Notes: generated by a model not told the origin, from the letters alone. A DNA stretch of 64,000 bases from an uncultured Saprospiraceae bacterium (GCA_937981555.1 CALJOK010000012.1:1-64000); one strand, 5' to 3'. Positions 1 to 9,239 are shown, numbered from the stretch's first letter. Made by a program: numbers and translations.

Positions 1-2250
1 CCAGAAATTCGAGAATTGCTTGGCGTAATCAGAACGGAAGAACTTTTGGCTGCTCGACGAGTAGACGGAGGAAAACAAATGTTCAGTCGAGCTAATGACT
101 TTGGTTATTCAAAAAAACCAGATGAGACCTTAGAAATTTGGGAACAAGATGAAGTCTTGGCTGATGTAGTTTGGGCTATTCGGAAGTTTCAACCCGACGT
201 GGTCATTAATCGTTTTTCACATGATTCAGGAAGACGTACTCATGGTCATCATACTTCTTCAGCAGTTCTTTCGCACAAAGCATGGGATCTAATCGGAGAT
301 AAAACTAAATTCCCAGAGCAATTAAAATATGTCAACGCTTGGCAACCGCAACGATTATTTATGAATACTTCGTGGTGGTTTTATGGAAGTCGGGAAAAAT
401 TTGCGGCAGCAGATAAATCACGAATGGTTGGCGTAGACGCTGGAGTTTATTATCCAATCAAAGGAAAATCAAATAACGAAATTGCAGCCGAAAGTCGAAG
501 CATGCACAAATGTCAAGGAATGGGTTCTACTCCTTCTCGTGGTGCACAAATGGAATATTTAGAATTACTCAAAGGCGATATGCCTAAAAATAAAGAAGAT
601 ATTTTTGATGGAATCAACACTACTTGGACTCGACTAAAAGGTGGTGCTGCCATTGGAAAATTATTGGAACAAGTAGATCGTAATTTTAATTATGGAAATC
701 CTTCAGCAAGTTTACCTCAGTTGACGGAAGCGTATAAAATGATTTCTAAGTTACCTGACAGTTATTATAAAAATATAAAGCTGGAAGAATTAAAAGATAT
801 CATCATTGGTTCAATGGGTTTATTTGTAGAAGCAAAAGCGAATGATTATTCAGCTACTCCGGGCGAGCAAGTAGAATTATCTATGGAAATAATTAATCGT
901 TCCGCAGCAAATGTAGAATTATTGAGTGTCAATTATTTGCCAACTGAAATGGATTCAACTTTGAATTTAAAACTAGATGGCAACCAAACCTTTAAATTTT
1001 CTAAAAAATTAAACTTACCAACTGATATGCCTTTGACCGGACCATATTGGTTGACAAAAAAGGCGAGTTTGGGAATGTATGCTGTTGAAAATCAAGAACT
1101 AAGAGGTTTGCCCAATACACCTCGAGAGTTTAAAGTTCGATTTAATTTGAATGTTGAAGGATTGCCATTATCAATCGAGCGAGAAGTTATTTACAAAAAA
1201 ACAGATCCTGTGAAAGGAGAAGTTTACCGACCATTCGAAGTAACGATTCCGATCTTTGCCAACCTTACTGAAAAGGTTTTTGTTTTCTCTGACGACCAAC
1301 CAAAGGATGTAACCATTCTATTAAAATCAGGAAAAGAAAATGTCAAAGGGACCTTAGAATTATGCTCTGATAAAAATTGGAAAGTAGAACCTGCAAAGGT
1401 TGATTTTGAATTAAACATGAAAGGCGAAGAGCAATCTTTTACGTTCAAATTATTCCCTCCTAAAAATCAGGAAGTAAAATTTATTTCTCCTTTGGTAAGA
1501 ATTGGAGAAGAAGTTTATACCCAAGAATTAGTTTCTATTGAGTACGATCATATTCCAACTCAAACGGTAGTAAAAAATTCTGAAGCGAAAGTGGTGAAAA
1601 TTGATTTGAAAAAAGAAGGTCAAAATATCGGCTACATCATGGGAGCAGGCGATGAAATTCCAATCAACTTAGAGCAGATTGGATACAACGTAACTTTACT
1701 TGAAGACAAAGATATTACTCCTGCTAATTTGAAAAAATTCGATGCCGTTATTTTAGGCATTCGCGCTTACAATACGATTGATCGAATCAAATTTTACCAA
1801 GACAAATTATTCGAATATGTTGAGCAAGGCGGAACTATGATTGTGCAATACAATACAGGTCATCGACTAAAATTACCTAAAGAAAAAGTGGCACCATATC
1901 CAATGAGTATTTCTAGAGGTCGAGTTGCCGTGGAAGAAGCAGAAATTCGAATCTTAAAACCAGATCATCATGTGATGAATTATCCTAACAAAATTACCCC
2001 TAAAGATTTTGATGGTTGGGTGCAAGAACGTGGACTATATTTTCCAGATAAATGGGACGAAAATTTCGAAGCAATTCTGTCTTCCAATGATCCGAATGAA
2101 CCTGCATTGGATGGAGGATTATTGATTGCGAAATATGGAAAAGGATATTATGTGTACACGGGGTATTCTTGGTTTAGAGAATTGCCAGCAGGAGTTCCAG
2201 GAGCTTATCGAATTTTTGCCAATATGATTTCTTTGGGAAAAAGACCTTAA
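1..2250 (+). CDS. PIG-L/LmbE-family deacetylase fused to a ThuA-like domain (5' end missing)
   Basis: The frame is already open at base 1 (P-E-I-R-E...), so the true start and the usual N-terminal PHPDDE zinc motif lie left of the window. About 749 codons are visible. The first ~200 residues look like the middle and end of a PIG-L (LmbE-like) N-acetylglucosaminyl deacetylase fold, with the zinc-ligand region THGHH near residue 80. The last ~200 residues (IGYIMGAGDEIP, then ILGIRAYNT and GGTMIVQYNTGHRL) resemble the ThuA/glutamine-amidotransferase-like domain that follows PIG-L domains in Bacteroidota proteins. A beta-rich linker lies between them. It probably acts on a sugar amide in the periplasm or at the cell surface. 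The substrate cannot be read from the sequence. Three stacked hairpins follow the stop codon. Confidence 0.8.
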   Translation, partial: PEIRELLGVIRTEELLAARRVDGGKQMFSRANDFGYSKKPDETLEIWEQDEVLADVVWAIRKFQPDVVINRFSHDSGRRTHGHHTSSAVLSHKAWDLIGDKTKFPEQLKYVNAWQPQRLFMNTSWWFYGSREKFAAADKSRMVGVDAGVYYPIKGKSNNEIAAESRSMHKCQGMGSTPSRGAQMEYLELLKGDMPKNKEDIFDGINTTWTRLKGGAAIGKLLEQVDRNFNYGNPSASLPQLTEAYKMISKLPDSYYKNIKLEELKDIIIGSMGLFVEAKANDYSATPGEQVELSMEIINRSAANVELLSVNYLPTEMDSTLNLKLDGNQTFKFSKKLNLPTDMPLTGPYWLTKKASLGMYAVENQELRGLPNTPREFKVRFNLNVEGLPLSIEREVIYKKTDPVKGEVYRPFEVTIPIFANLTEKVFVFSDDQPKDVTILLKSGKENVKGTLELCSDKNWKVEPAKVDFELNMKGEEQSFTFKLFPPKNQEVKFISPLVRIGEEVYTQELVSIEYDHIPTQTVVKNSEAKVVKIDLKKEGQNIGYIMGAGDEIPINLEQIGYNVTLLEDKDITPANLKKFDAVILGIRAYNTIDRIKFYQDKLFEYVEQGGTMIVQYNTGHRLKLPKEKVAPYPMSISRGRVAVEEAEIRILKPDHHVMNYPNKITPKDFDGWVQERGLYFPDKWDENFEAILSSNDPNEPALDGGLLIAKYGKGYYVYTGYSWFRELPAGVPGAYRIFANMISLGKRP

Positions 2251-2261
2251 AGATTTACTTA

Positions 2262-2294
2262 ATTCACAAGGTGACTTTTAGTCACCTTGTGAAT
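2262..2294 (+). terminator. hairpin after the PIG-L gene
   Basis: This is a perfect 14-bp inverted repeat (ATTCACAAGGTGAC and its complement) around a 5-nt loop, starting 12 bp after the stop codon. It has no T-tract of its own. It probably ends or protects the PIG-L transcript. Confidence 0.6.
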
Positions 2295-2314
2295 ATTCTA
2301 ACCTAAACAAAAAC

Positions 2315-2340
2315 GAGAATCTAACTCTCATTAGATTCTC
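2315..2340. terminator. second hairpin after the PIG-L gene
   Basis: A perfect 10-bp inverted repeat (GAGAATCTAA / TTAGATTCTC) with a 6-nt loop. It is the second of three stacked hairpins between the PIG-L gene and the structured region to its right. Confidence 0.45.
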
Positions 2341-2400
2341 ATTGGGTGTTGTTAAAAGTCAAAAAATTAGGGTGATTATTTTTTATCATAAAAGAAAAAC

Positions 2401-2433
2401 AAAAGCTACTAATTCTCATTAGTAGCTTTTTTT
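2401..2433. terminator. bidirectional rho-independent terminator
   Basis: The stem AAAGCTACTAAT / ATTAGTAGCTTT has a 4-nt loop, is followed by TTTTT on the plus strand, and is preceded by A-rich sequence. It can terminate both the PIG-L transcript and a leftward transcript arriving from the small-peptide gene at 2830. Confidence 0.7.
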
Positions 2434-2502
2434 AATGAAGAATAAATTCTTCATACACACGCCTTAGATAAATTCTTACATTTTGTTCTCATTCCGTATT
2501 CC

Positions 2503-2610
2503 ATCTTGAAAGTAAAAATAGGCGGTGCATAAATGTTCGGCAAATTCGCACCGCCAGAAATTCAAGATAGAGATACAATATCTACCTTATGTTGGCATCA
2601 TAAGGCAGAT
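2503..2610. ncRNA. structured region, candidate ncRNA or 3' UTR
   Basis: Two strong hairpins stand side by side. The first has an inner GC-rich stem GGCGGTGC / GCACCGCC (2521-2528 with 2548-2555) inside an outer stem ATCTTGAA / TTCAAGAT (2503-2510 with 2561-2568). The second pairs ATCTACCTTATG with CATAAGGCAGAT (2580-2591 with 2599-2610). No convincing ORF covers them. They lie downstream of the minus-strand peptide gene (2830-2711) and before the bidirectional terminator at 2401, so they may be its structured 3' UTR. They could equally be a separate small RNA. The strand is not certain. Confidence 0.4.
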
Positions 2611-2710
2611 CAAAAAATGTTTCCGAACAAAACAATGTCTTTGATGCTCAGTAGTTTTTGTCTTTGTTTTCAAGGTAATTGCCGAACTGTTTTTTTAGTA
2701 ATTTAACTTT

Positions 2711-2830
2711 TTAAATTACTCCTAAATCGGTATTGGTAATACCTCCTTTAATTTTTTTGTTTTCAATTTTTGATAACGCTTTTACATTCTTTGTAAAGTT
2801 CTTAATTGAATTTTTTACTACTTTTTTCAT
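2711..2830 (-). CDS. 39-aa precursor peptide with double-glycine leader
   Basis: The ORF begins MKKVVKNSIKNF and contains LSKIENKKIKGG followed by a nine-residue tail ITNTDLGVI and stop. The segment before GG fits the double-glycine leader pattern (L-S-x-x-E-x3-I-x-G-G): Leu at -12, Ser at -11, Glu at -8, Ile at -4, Gly at -2 and -1. The usual Leu at -7 is replaced by Asn. Such leaders are removed by the peptidase domain of C39/PCAT-type ABC exporters. Known cargos are bacteriocins, modified peptides and signalling pheromones. A nine-residue core is very short, which favours a signal over an antimicrobial. No exporter or modification enzyme lies in the window. It is divergent from the TPR-like gene at 3290. 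The gene is real if homologues keep the GG motif; otherwise it could be a chance ORF. Confidence 0.5.
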   Translation of the reverse strand: MKKVVKNSIKNFTKNVKALSKIENKKIKGGITNTDLGVI

Positions 2831-2833
2831 TTT

Positions 2834-3289
2834 TAATGATTTTAAGTAGCTATCCCAACACTATATAAAGTGCAGAACCGATAATCTTGGATTCTCTCCA
2901 TCTAATCAATTAATCCAACCATGCCGAAATGGTTAAATTAGGTTTGAATTGAAAATCCTCATTCTTTTGAATTTTATTTTCAAAAAAAATTGCTGAGATA
3001 ACGCCGAAATCACCCGCAGCAAGAATAAGGTGCCGAAATAACTAATGCCAACAAATAATAGATAATGTTTAAAAATATTTAAAAGCAATTATTACTAACT
3101 GTTCTTAAATGCCGATATACAAATATACATGGTAAAACATTGATATCTATAGTCAATATATGAAATTATATACCTTAGATTTAAGGTGAAAAATATAGTT
3201 CTAAAACTATAAATCATTGATTATCAGCATTTTAATTTTCACAAAACACCATTAGTTTATTATTTAATATATTTGATAAAAATAAAAAA
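2834..3289. other. intergenic region with repeated GCCGAAAT motif
   Basis: This is a 456-bp gap between the divergent peptide and TPR-like genes with no ORF of note. The octamer GCCGAAAT recurs in the same orientation (near 2922, 3003 and 3033), with looser copies at 2681 and 3112. The spacing is irregular. It may hold protein-binding sites or repeats of an RNA leader. Confidence 0.35.
3268..3275 (+). promoter_or_regulatory. possible -7 promoter element
   Basis: TATATTTG matches the Bacteroidota -7 consensus TAnnTTTG and lies 14 bp before the ATG at 3290. No convincing -33 TTTG was found at the expected spacing, and the resulting leader would be very short. Confidence 0.3.
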
Positions 3290-4831
3290 ATGGAATATTT
3301 AAAAGATATAATATCTGTTATTGATAAAAACAAAGTGAAAAACATAGAAATTATAGGAAATGGGCTACCTAAGGATCAAAAACTGTATAGGTTATACGAA
3401 GGAATTTTGAAGGGAGAATTCAACTCGGATAGCCAAGCTTGTAGAAAATTATATGGAACAAATGACTTAGATAAAGGATATCGAAATATTAAATCTAGAT
3501 TGGAAAAACGAGCGGTAAACACTCTATTCTTTATTGATTTAAATGCTGCCTCTTATAATGATTTACAAAAGGCAAATTACAATTGTTATAAAAATTTAGC
3601 TGCAACAAAATTCTTAACGGGTCGAGGAGCCAGAAAAGCAAGTATAAAACTTGCTGAAAAAACATTAAGAATTTCATTAAAATTTGAACTTTATGACATC
3701 GCTATTAATCTGTTAAAAGATTTACGAACTTACTATGGAACACTTCTCGGTGATCAAAAAAGATTAAAAAAGTATAATCATATGTTTAATCGCCTAAAAG
3801 AAGATCGAGATTACGAAGAGCAAGCAAGAGAAATGTATGATAACTTAGCTAGTCATTTCGTACACTCCAAAACAATTAAGCCTTTTCATGTCAGAATGGC
3901 CAAATTATATGCTCAAGAATTAGAACCTCTTTTGGCAAAATCATCCTACGGACAATTTCGTTTATTTGCCCATACTGTTTTAGTTTTGCGTTATCAAATT
4001 GAAAACGATCATAAAGGGACAATTAAAGCATGTAATCAAGCGCTCCATTTTTTTCAAAATCAACCGTATCAATCAAAAATTCAAGTATTTAATTTTATTT
4101 TTAAAAGATTAAATAGTTATATCCAAATAAAGGAATATGAAGCTGCTGATGTAGATGCGAAACATTGTTTAACTCTCGTAAATGAAGGAAGTGTAAATTG
4201 GTTTATTGTTAGTCAATTTTATATTCTCCTTTTATTCCATTCAGGAAAAATACAAGAAGGATTTAGCTTTTATCGAAAAGTAAGATTCATTCGAAATAAG
4301 AAAAAATCTAAATTAGAAATTGGAAAAGAATTTTGGAACCTAATCGAAGCCTTTATAGATTATTTTATTCAAATTGGAAAAATAGAAATCCCACTCAACA
4401 AGCGAAAACCAAGGTTTGACTCTAAATCATTTGTCAAAAGCTTACCTGCTTTTTCCAAAGATAAAAGAGGTATGAATATTACGATTCTAGTATTACAAAT
4501 TTTATTCTTATTTGGTGAAAAAAAGGAAGAAGAAGTAAACAATAGAATGGAAGCGCTGAGAAATTACTCTTCTCGATATCTTCGAAAAAATGATGATTTT
4601 AGAAGTAATTGTTTTATCAAAATGTTTTTAAAAATTCAAGAGTCTAATTACAATCGAATTGCTCTTGAAAGAAATACTAGAGATTTATTTAAAAAACTAA
4701 AAACCAAACCACTCGAAGTAGCCAGTAAACCAATCGAGATGGAAATTATTCCTTTTGAGATGCTTTGGGAAATGGTATTAGAATCCTTAGATAGGAAATC
4801 AACGAGAAGAAGAAGAAAAGGGACAAGGTGA
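3290..4831 (+). CDS. 513-aa TPR-like helical protein, possible peptide sensor
   Basis: No domain can be named with certainty. The protein is almost entirely amphipathic helices without signal peptide or membrane segment, so it is cytoplasmic. Residues ~25-75 (DSQACRKLYG, then YRNIKSRLEKRAVNTLFFID) look like a compact helical head. The rest looks like degenerate tetratricopeptide-type repeats (for example the blocks around IKACNQALHFFQNQP and EAADVDAKHCLTLV). The C-terminus is very basic (RKSTRRRRKGTR), which could contact nucleic acid. The gene is A/T-rich compared with dnaE downstream. It lies divergent from the double-glycine peptide gene. TPR proteins of the RRNPP type bind short peptides in Firmicutes, so a peptide-receptor role is an inference from layout only. 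Confidence 0.6.
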   Translation: MEYLKDIISVIDKNKVKNIEIIGNGLPKDQKLYRLYEGILKGEFNSDSQACRKLYGTNDLDKGYRNIKSRLEKRAVNTLFFIDLNAASYNDLQKANYNCYKNLAATKFLTGRGARKASIKLAEKTLRISLKFELYDIAINLLKDLRTYYGTLLGDQKRLKKYNHMFNRLKEDRDYEEQAREMYDNLASHFVHSKTIKPFHVRMAKLYAQELEPLLAKSSYGQFRLFAHTVLVLRYQIENDHKGTIKACNQALHFFQNQPYQSKIQVFNFIFKRLNSYIQIKEYEAADVDAKHCLTLVNEGSVNWFIVSQFYILLLFHSGKIQEGFSFYRKVRFIRNKKKSKLEIGKEFWNLIEAFIDYFIQIGKIEIPLNKRKPRFDSKSFVKSLPAFSKDKRGMNITILVLQILFLFGEKKEEEVNNRMEALRNYSSRYLRKNDDFRSNCFIKMFLKIQESNYNRIALERNTRDLFKKLKTKPLEVASKPIEMEIIPFEMLWEMVLESLDRKSTRRRRKGTR

Positions 4832-4960
4832 TTTTAAAAAAATTATCCACACCTCTGAAAAATAGCTCAATCAACACCGCTAAGTTTTCCATTTTGACTA
4901 TCTTGTGAAAAAGCAATAACAATACTCACACGTATTTTATTTTTATAAAAAAGGGATACT

Positions 4961-7900
4961 ATGCCAGAATTCGTTCACCTCCATTGCCATACTCAATATT
5001 CTTTACTTGACGGAGCCTCTTCCATTGCTGGAATGATGGACAAAGCTGCAGCTGATGGTCAAAAAGGAGTTGCCTTGACCGATCACGGAAATATGTTTGG
5101 TGCATTTAAGTTTGTTGCAGAAGCTGCAAAACGAAATATCAAACCAATCATCGGTTGCGAATTTTACCTCGTAGAAGACCGACATAAAAAATCATTCTTA
5201 CGAGGAAAAGGAGAAAAAGATAAACGATACCACCAACTACTTTTAGCCAAAAATAGAAAAGGCTACGAGAACCTTTGTAAGCTCTGTTCATTGGGGTACA
5301 TGGAAGGTTTGTACAGTAAATATCCTCGAATTGACAAAGAGCTTTTGGTAAAATATTCCGAGGGATTAATTGCGACAAGTTGTTGTATTGGAGCAGAATT
5401 ACCACAGTCCGTTTTAAGAGGAAAAGATGGAGAGGCAGAAAAATTATTGAAGTGGTGGTTGGATCTTTTTGGCGAAGATTACTATATCGAATTTCAACGA
5501 CATGGTGGTTTGGAAAATATTGATGGACTCGGCGTTAGTCAAGAAGACATCAACCAAACCTTACTCAAACTTGCAAAAAAGTATAATGTAAAAACGATTT
5601 GCACCAACGATACTCACTATGTGGAGGAAGAAGATTGGGCACCGCATGATATACTTTTATGTATCAATACGGCGAGTAGTGTGGCGAGTGAAAAACGTTT
5701 CAAGTTTCCAAGTACAGACTTTTATTTTAAGACACAAGACCAAATGAAAGTCTTGTTTAAAGACTTGCCTGAGTCGGTGGATAATACCATGGAAATTTAT
5801 GATAAAATCGAAACGCTTGAATTGGCACGAGATGTACTTTTACCTAATTTCCCAATTCCTGAAGGATATACTTCGCAAGATGATTTCCTCCGAGGCTTGA
5901 CTTATCAAGGGGCGAAAAAAAGATGGGGTGACATCACGCCTGAGATTAAAGAACGATTGGATTTTGAGTTGAGCGTCATCAAAGCATCTGGATATCCAGG
6001 TTACTTTTTGATTGTTCAAGATTTCACCACGACAGCTCGACAGATGGGCGTGAGTGTAGGACCGGGTCGGGGATCAGCAGCAGGTTCAGCCGTTGCCTAT
6101 TGTGTGGGAATTACGAATGTTGATCCGATAAAGTACGATTTACTTTTTGAGCGATTCTTGAATCCTGAGCGGGTTTCGATGCCCGATATTGATATTGATT
6201 TTGATGATGTAGGACGACAAAAAGTAATCGATTATGTAATTGATAAATATGGTCGAAACCAAGTTGCCCAAATTATCACCTACGGTTCAATGGCTGCCAA
6301 AAGTAGTATTCGAGATGTCGGTCGAGTTTTGGATGTACCGCTTTCAGAGGTAGATAAAGTGGCTAAAACTTTTCCACTTCAATTAGGTGCGACGCTAAAA
6401 GATGTTCTAGAAGAAGGAGACATCAATAAGAAATTGAAAAGCAAAATGAATTCGGAGGATGTAGAGAAAGCCTACGCATTCCGAAAATTAGCAGAGCAAC
6501 CTGATCACATCGGAAAGATGTTGCAGACTGCTCGGAAACTCGAAGGTTCGATTCGAAATACTGGAATCCATGCCTGCGGAGTCGTCATCACACCTGATGA
6601 AATTACAAACTATATTCCAGTTACTGTTGCCAAAGATTCTGACATGTTGGTCAGCCAATTTGATAATAGTGTAGCGGAAGATGCAGGACTTTTGAAGATG
6701 GATTTCTTGGGATTAAAAACTTTGACCATCATCAAAGATGCGATTAAAATGGTCAAGGAAAATAAAAACCTCGACATTGATCCTGATGAAATTCCACTCG
6801 AAGATGAACTGACTTATAAACTTTTCCAACGAGGAGATACGATTGGGGTTTTCCAATACGAGTCCACGGGAATGCAAAAATATTTACGTGATTTAGTCCC
6901 AACCAAATTTGAGGATTTGATTGCGATGAATGCCTTGTATCGTCCTGGTCCATTGGCATATATTCCTTCTTTCGTTTTGCGGAAGCATGGAAAAGAGCCG
7001 ATCAAATATGACCTTGCTGACATGAAGGAATATTTGGAGGAGACTTATGGAATTACCGTTTATCAAGAGCAAGTGATGTTGCTTTCGCAAAAGCTCGCCA
7101 ACTTTTCTAAGGGGGAAGCCGATATGTTGCGGAAGGCGATGGGTAAGAAAAAGAAGAAATTGATTGATCAAATGTGGCCGAAGTTTTTGGAAGGTTGTCA
7201 GAAAAATGGACACGATGAAACTATTGTAAAAAAAGTTTGGACAGATTGGGAAGCCTTCGCCTCTTACGCATTTAACAAATCTCACTCGACTTGTTATGCC
7301 TTAGTTGCCTTCCAAACTGCTTACTTAAAAGCGCACCACCCTGCCGAATTTATGGCTTCGGTTTTGACGCATAATAAAAATGATATTTCGAAATTGACTT
7401 TCTTTTTACGAGAGTGTAAAAGGATGGGAATGGATGTACTTAGTCCAGATGTGAATGAAAGTGCAGCCGATTTTTCCGTAAATAAAAAAGGACAAATTCG
7501 TTTTGGCTTGACTGCATTGAAAGGAGTTGGTTCTGGACCTGTAGGGGCAGTTTTGGAACAACGAGCAACGGGTGTTCCATTCAAAGATGTTTTTGATATG
7601 ATGCGCCGTTTGGATTTGAGTTCCTTTAATAAAAGATGTTTGGACAGTTTAGTTTTAGGTGGAGGTTTAGATTGTTTTGACATGAAACGTTGGGTTTATT
7701 ATGCTCCCTCAGAAAAATACGATACGTTTATCGAGCACCTTTTACGTTACGGAAATGCTTATCAATCACAAAAAGCGCAGTCGATGAATTCGCTTTTTGG
7801 AGACTCTGAAGACATTTTAAGTCCTGAGCCAAAAATACCACCAGCTCGCGAATGGAGTTTGATTGAAAAATTAACAAAGGAAAAAGAAGTAACTGGAATA

Positions 7901-8491
7901 TACATTTCAGGTCACCCTTTGGACGATTATAAATTGGAAATTGAAAACTATACGACTTGTACTTTGGAAGATTTGGAAAATCACAAAGGCGGAAATATAA
8001 ATATTGCAGGCGTAGTTATCGCAGCTAACAATCGAATTGATAAAAAAGGGAATGGCTACGGATTCTTTACCGTCCAAGATTATAATGGCTCGATGGAATT
8101 AGCTTTGTGGCGAGATGATTATAATGATTATGCTGCTCGAATGAAGCCAGGGGAAGTTGTTTTTATCAAAGGAAAATACGAGTTCAATAATTATCGAGAA
8201 GAGTATCAATTCAAAGTTCAAGAGATTCAACAGTTGGCGGCCATTGGTTTAAAAATGACAGAATCAATTACGCTGAAATTGCATGTTTCAAAAATCACGG
8301 ATGACTTAATTGATGAGATCGAAGATATTTGCAAACACAGCAAAGGAAAACTTCCACTCAAAATCGAAGTGATTGAACCTGATAATCAGATCAAATTAAA
8401 ATTCCGTTCCGTGAGTCGAAAAGTGAATGTAGATGGTGAGATGATTGCGAAGTTGGAACGCATCGGAGTGAAGTATAAATTGAATGCATAG
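4961..8491 (+). CDS. dnaE: DNA polymerase III subunit alpha
   Basis: This is the replicative DNA polymerase III catalytic subunit, 1176 aa, a normal length for DnaE1. The N-terminal PHP domain opens with HLHCHTQYSLLDGA (residues 7-20). The palm carries GPGRGSAAGS (367-376) and PDIDIDFDD with catalytic Asp409 and Asp411; the third Asp sits near 581 in KMDFLGLKTL. An OB-fold follows near residue 1010, and a short C-terminal domain ends in KYKLNA. No intein is present. The ATG at 4961 is preferred because the PHP motif starts immediately after it. The last 65 codons are repeated almost exactly ~1.16 kb downstream (9456-9650), with a small gene between the copies. Confidence 0.97.
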   Translation: MPEFVHLHCHTQYSLLDGASSIAGMMDKAAADGQKGVALTDHGNMFGAFKFVAEAAKRNIKPIIGCEFYLVEDRHKKSFLRGKGEKDKRYHQLLLAKNRKGYENLCKLCSLGYMEGLYSKYPRIDKELLVKYSEGLIATSCCIGAELPQSVLRGKDGEAEKLLKWWLDLFGEDYYIEFQRHGGLENIDGLGVSQEDINQTLLKLAKKYNVKTICTNDTHYVEEEDWAPHDILLCINTASSVASEKRFKFPSTDFYFKTQDQMKVLFKDLPESVDNTMEIYDKIETLELARDVLLPNFPIPEGYTSQDDFLRGLTYQGAKKRWGDITPEIKERLDFELSVIKASGYPGYFLIVQDFTTTARQMGVSVGPGRGSAAGSAVAYCVGITNVDPIKYDLLFERFLNPERVSMPDIDIDFDDVGRQKVIDYVIDKYGRNQVAQIITYGSMAAKSSIRDVGRVLDVPLSEVDKVAKTFPLQLGATLKDVLEEGDINKKLKSKMNSEDVEKAYAFRKLAEQPDHIGKMLQTARKLEGSIRNTGIHACGVVITPDEITNYIPVTVAKDSDMLVSQFDNSVAEDAGLLKMDFLGLKTLTIIKDAIKMVKENKNLDIDPDEIPLEDELTYKLFQRGDTIGVFQYESTGMQKYLRDLVPTKFEDLIAMNALYRPGPLAYIPSFVLRKHGKEPIKYDLADMKEYLEETYGITVYQEQVMLLSQKLANFSKGEADMLRKAMGKKKKKLIDQMWPKFLEGCQKNGHDETIVKKVWTDWEAFASYAFNKSHSTCYALVAFQTAYLKAHHPAEFMASVLTHNKNDISKLTFFLRECKRMGMDVLSPDVNESAADFSVNKKGQIRFGLTALKGVGSGPVGAVLEQRATGVPFKDVFDMMRRLDLSSFNKRCLDSLVLGGGLDCFDMKRWVYYAPSEKYDTFIEHLLRYGNAYQSQKAQSMNSLFGDSEDILSPEPKIPPAREWSLIEKLTKEKEVTGIYISGHPLDDYKLEIENYTTCTLEDLENHKGGNINIAGVVIAANNRIDKKGNGYGFFTVQDYNGSMELALWRDDYNDYAARMKPGEVVFIKGKYEFNNYREEYQFKVQEIQQLAAIGLKMTESITLKLHVSKITDDLIDEIEDICKHSKGKLPLKIEVIEPDNQIKLKFRSVSRKVNVDGEMIAKLERIGVKYKLNA

Positions 8492-8541
8492 TACAGATTT
8501 TCTAAATTCATTTTCATTCAAATTTAATTTTTATAAATTGT
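8297..8541 (+). repeat. direct repeat, copy 1 (dnaE 3' end)
   Basis: From ACGGATGACTT to the dnaE stop, this segment matches 9456-9650 with one visible mismatch (AAAATCGAAG against AATATCGAAG, Lys to Asn). After the stop the match continues for ~50 bp but with many differences. The coding part is therefore far better conserved than the flank. Confidence 0.9.
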
Positions 8542-8612
8542 TGATTTTAAGGGAATTAGGTATCACGGGAGTTTTTATGAATTTTCTAACAATCATTAAT
8601 TAAAGCATTATT

Positions 8613-9239
8613 ATGAAAATTAAAATAATCGTATTTTTTCTTCTTTCATTTCAAATCGTATTTGGGCAATCTGATTTTGAAAAAAGGACTTTACGAGTTT
8701 GGAAAGACAATGTTGATACAATTCAAATATTCCTTAAAAGGTATAAAAACGGTGAGGTGAAAAAATTAATTCAAAAATATTATGAAATTAAAAATGATAC
8801 AGTTTTTGTAATACAGGAATACTACAAAAAGAACAAATATTGGGAATTATGGCGATACCGAGAAATTTTAAAGAAAGAAAAAAAACGTTCTACTATTTAT
8901 GAAAACGTAATGGATGGATCGCAATATTCCTACAATGAAAAAGGAAAAATAATTCTATTGGAAAAATATAATTTAGGAAAATTGATAGAACCGTCTATCC
9001 AATATAATTATTACACAAACGGAGAAATAAAATATATAGCAGAAGTAATTGGTGAAGATTTTTATAACTTTTTATCTTATAAATTTCCGAATGGAGAAGA
9101 CTACGATTTTGGAGATTATAAAAATGGGATAGGAACTTATATTAATTTGAATGAAGAAGGAGAACCTTGTTTAGAATGCACTCGAAAAAAAGGAAAAAAG
9201 TTTAAAGGAAAAATTTTATGTGAGGAAGAAAATGATTGA
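8613..9239 (+). CDS. secreted MORN-like/YwqK-type repeat protein
   Basis: This 208-aa protein has a signal peptide (MKIKIIVFFLLSFQIVFGQ) and three to four degenerate MORN/YwqK-style repeats (RYKNGEVKKLI, YNEKGKIILLEKYN, YYTNGEIKYIAEV, KFPNGEDYDFGDYKNG). A C-terminal CLEC pair and a Lys-rich tail follow. Such proteins are common in Bacteroidota, and their function is mostly unknown. Some are annotated as antitoxin-like YwqK. The gene is clearly richer in A/T than dnaE and sits exactly between the two copies of the dnaE 3' end, so it probably arrived or was trapped with that rearrangement. Its terminator at 9333 resembles the one after the second copy. Confidence 0.6.
   Translation: MKIKIIVFFLLSFQIVFGQSDFEKRTLRVWKDNVDTIQIFLKRYKNGEVKKLIQKYYEIKNDTVFVIQEYYKKNKYWELWRYREILKKEKKRSTIYENVMDGSQYSYNEKGKIILLEKYNLGKLIEPSIQYNYYTNGEIKYIAEVIGEDFYNFLSYKFPNGEDYDFGDYKNGIGTYINLNEEGEPCLECTRKKGKKFKGKILCEEEND

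Noticed and set aside
3290-3300. Possible RRNPP-family assignment of the 513-aa protein
   Set aside because: No clear HTH or TPR consensus could be proven by eye, so it is listed only as TPR-like, and the signalling idea stays an inference.
5003-7683. Several minus-strand ORFs of 60-130 codons across dnaE
   Set aside because: They are antisense shadows of the well-supported dnaE gene, without start signals or likely products.
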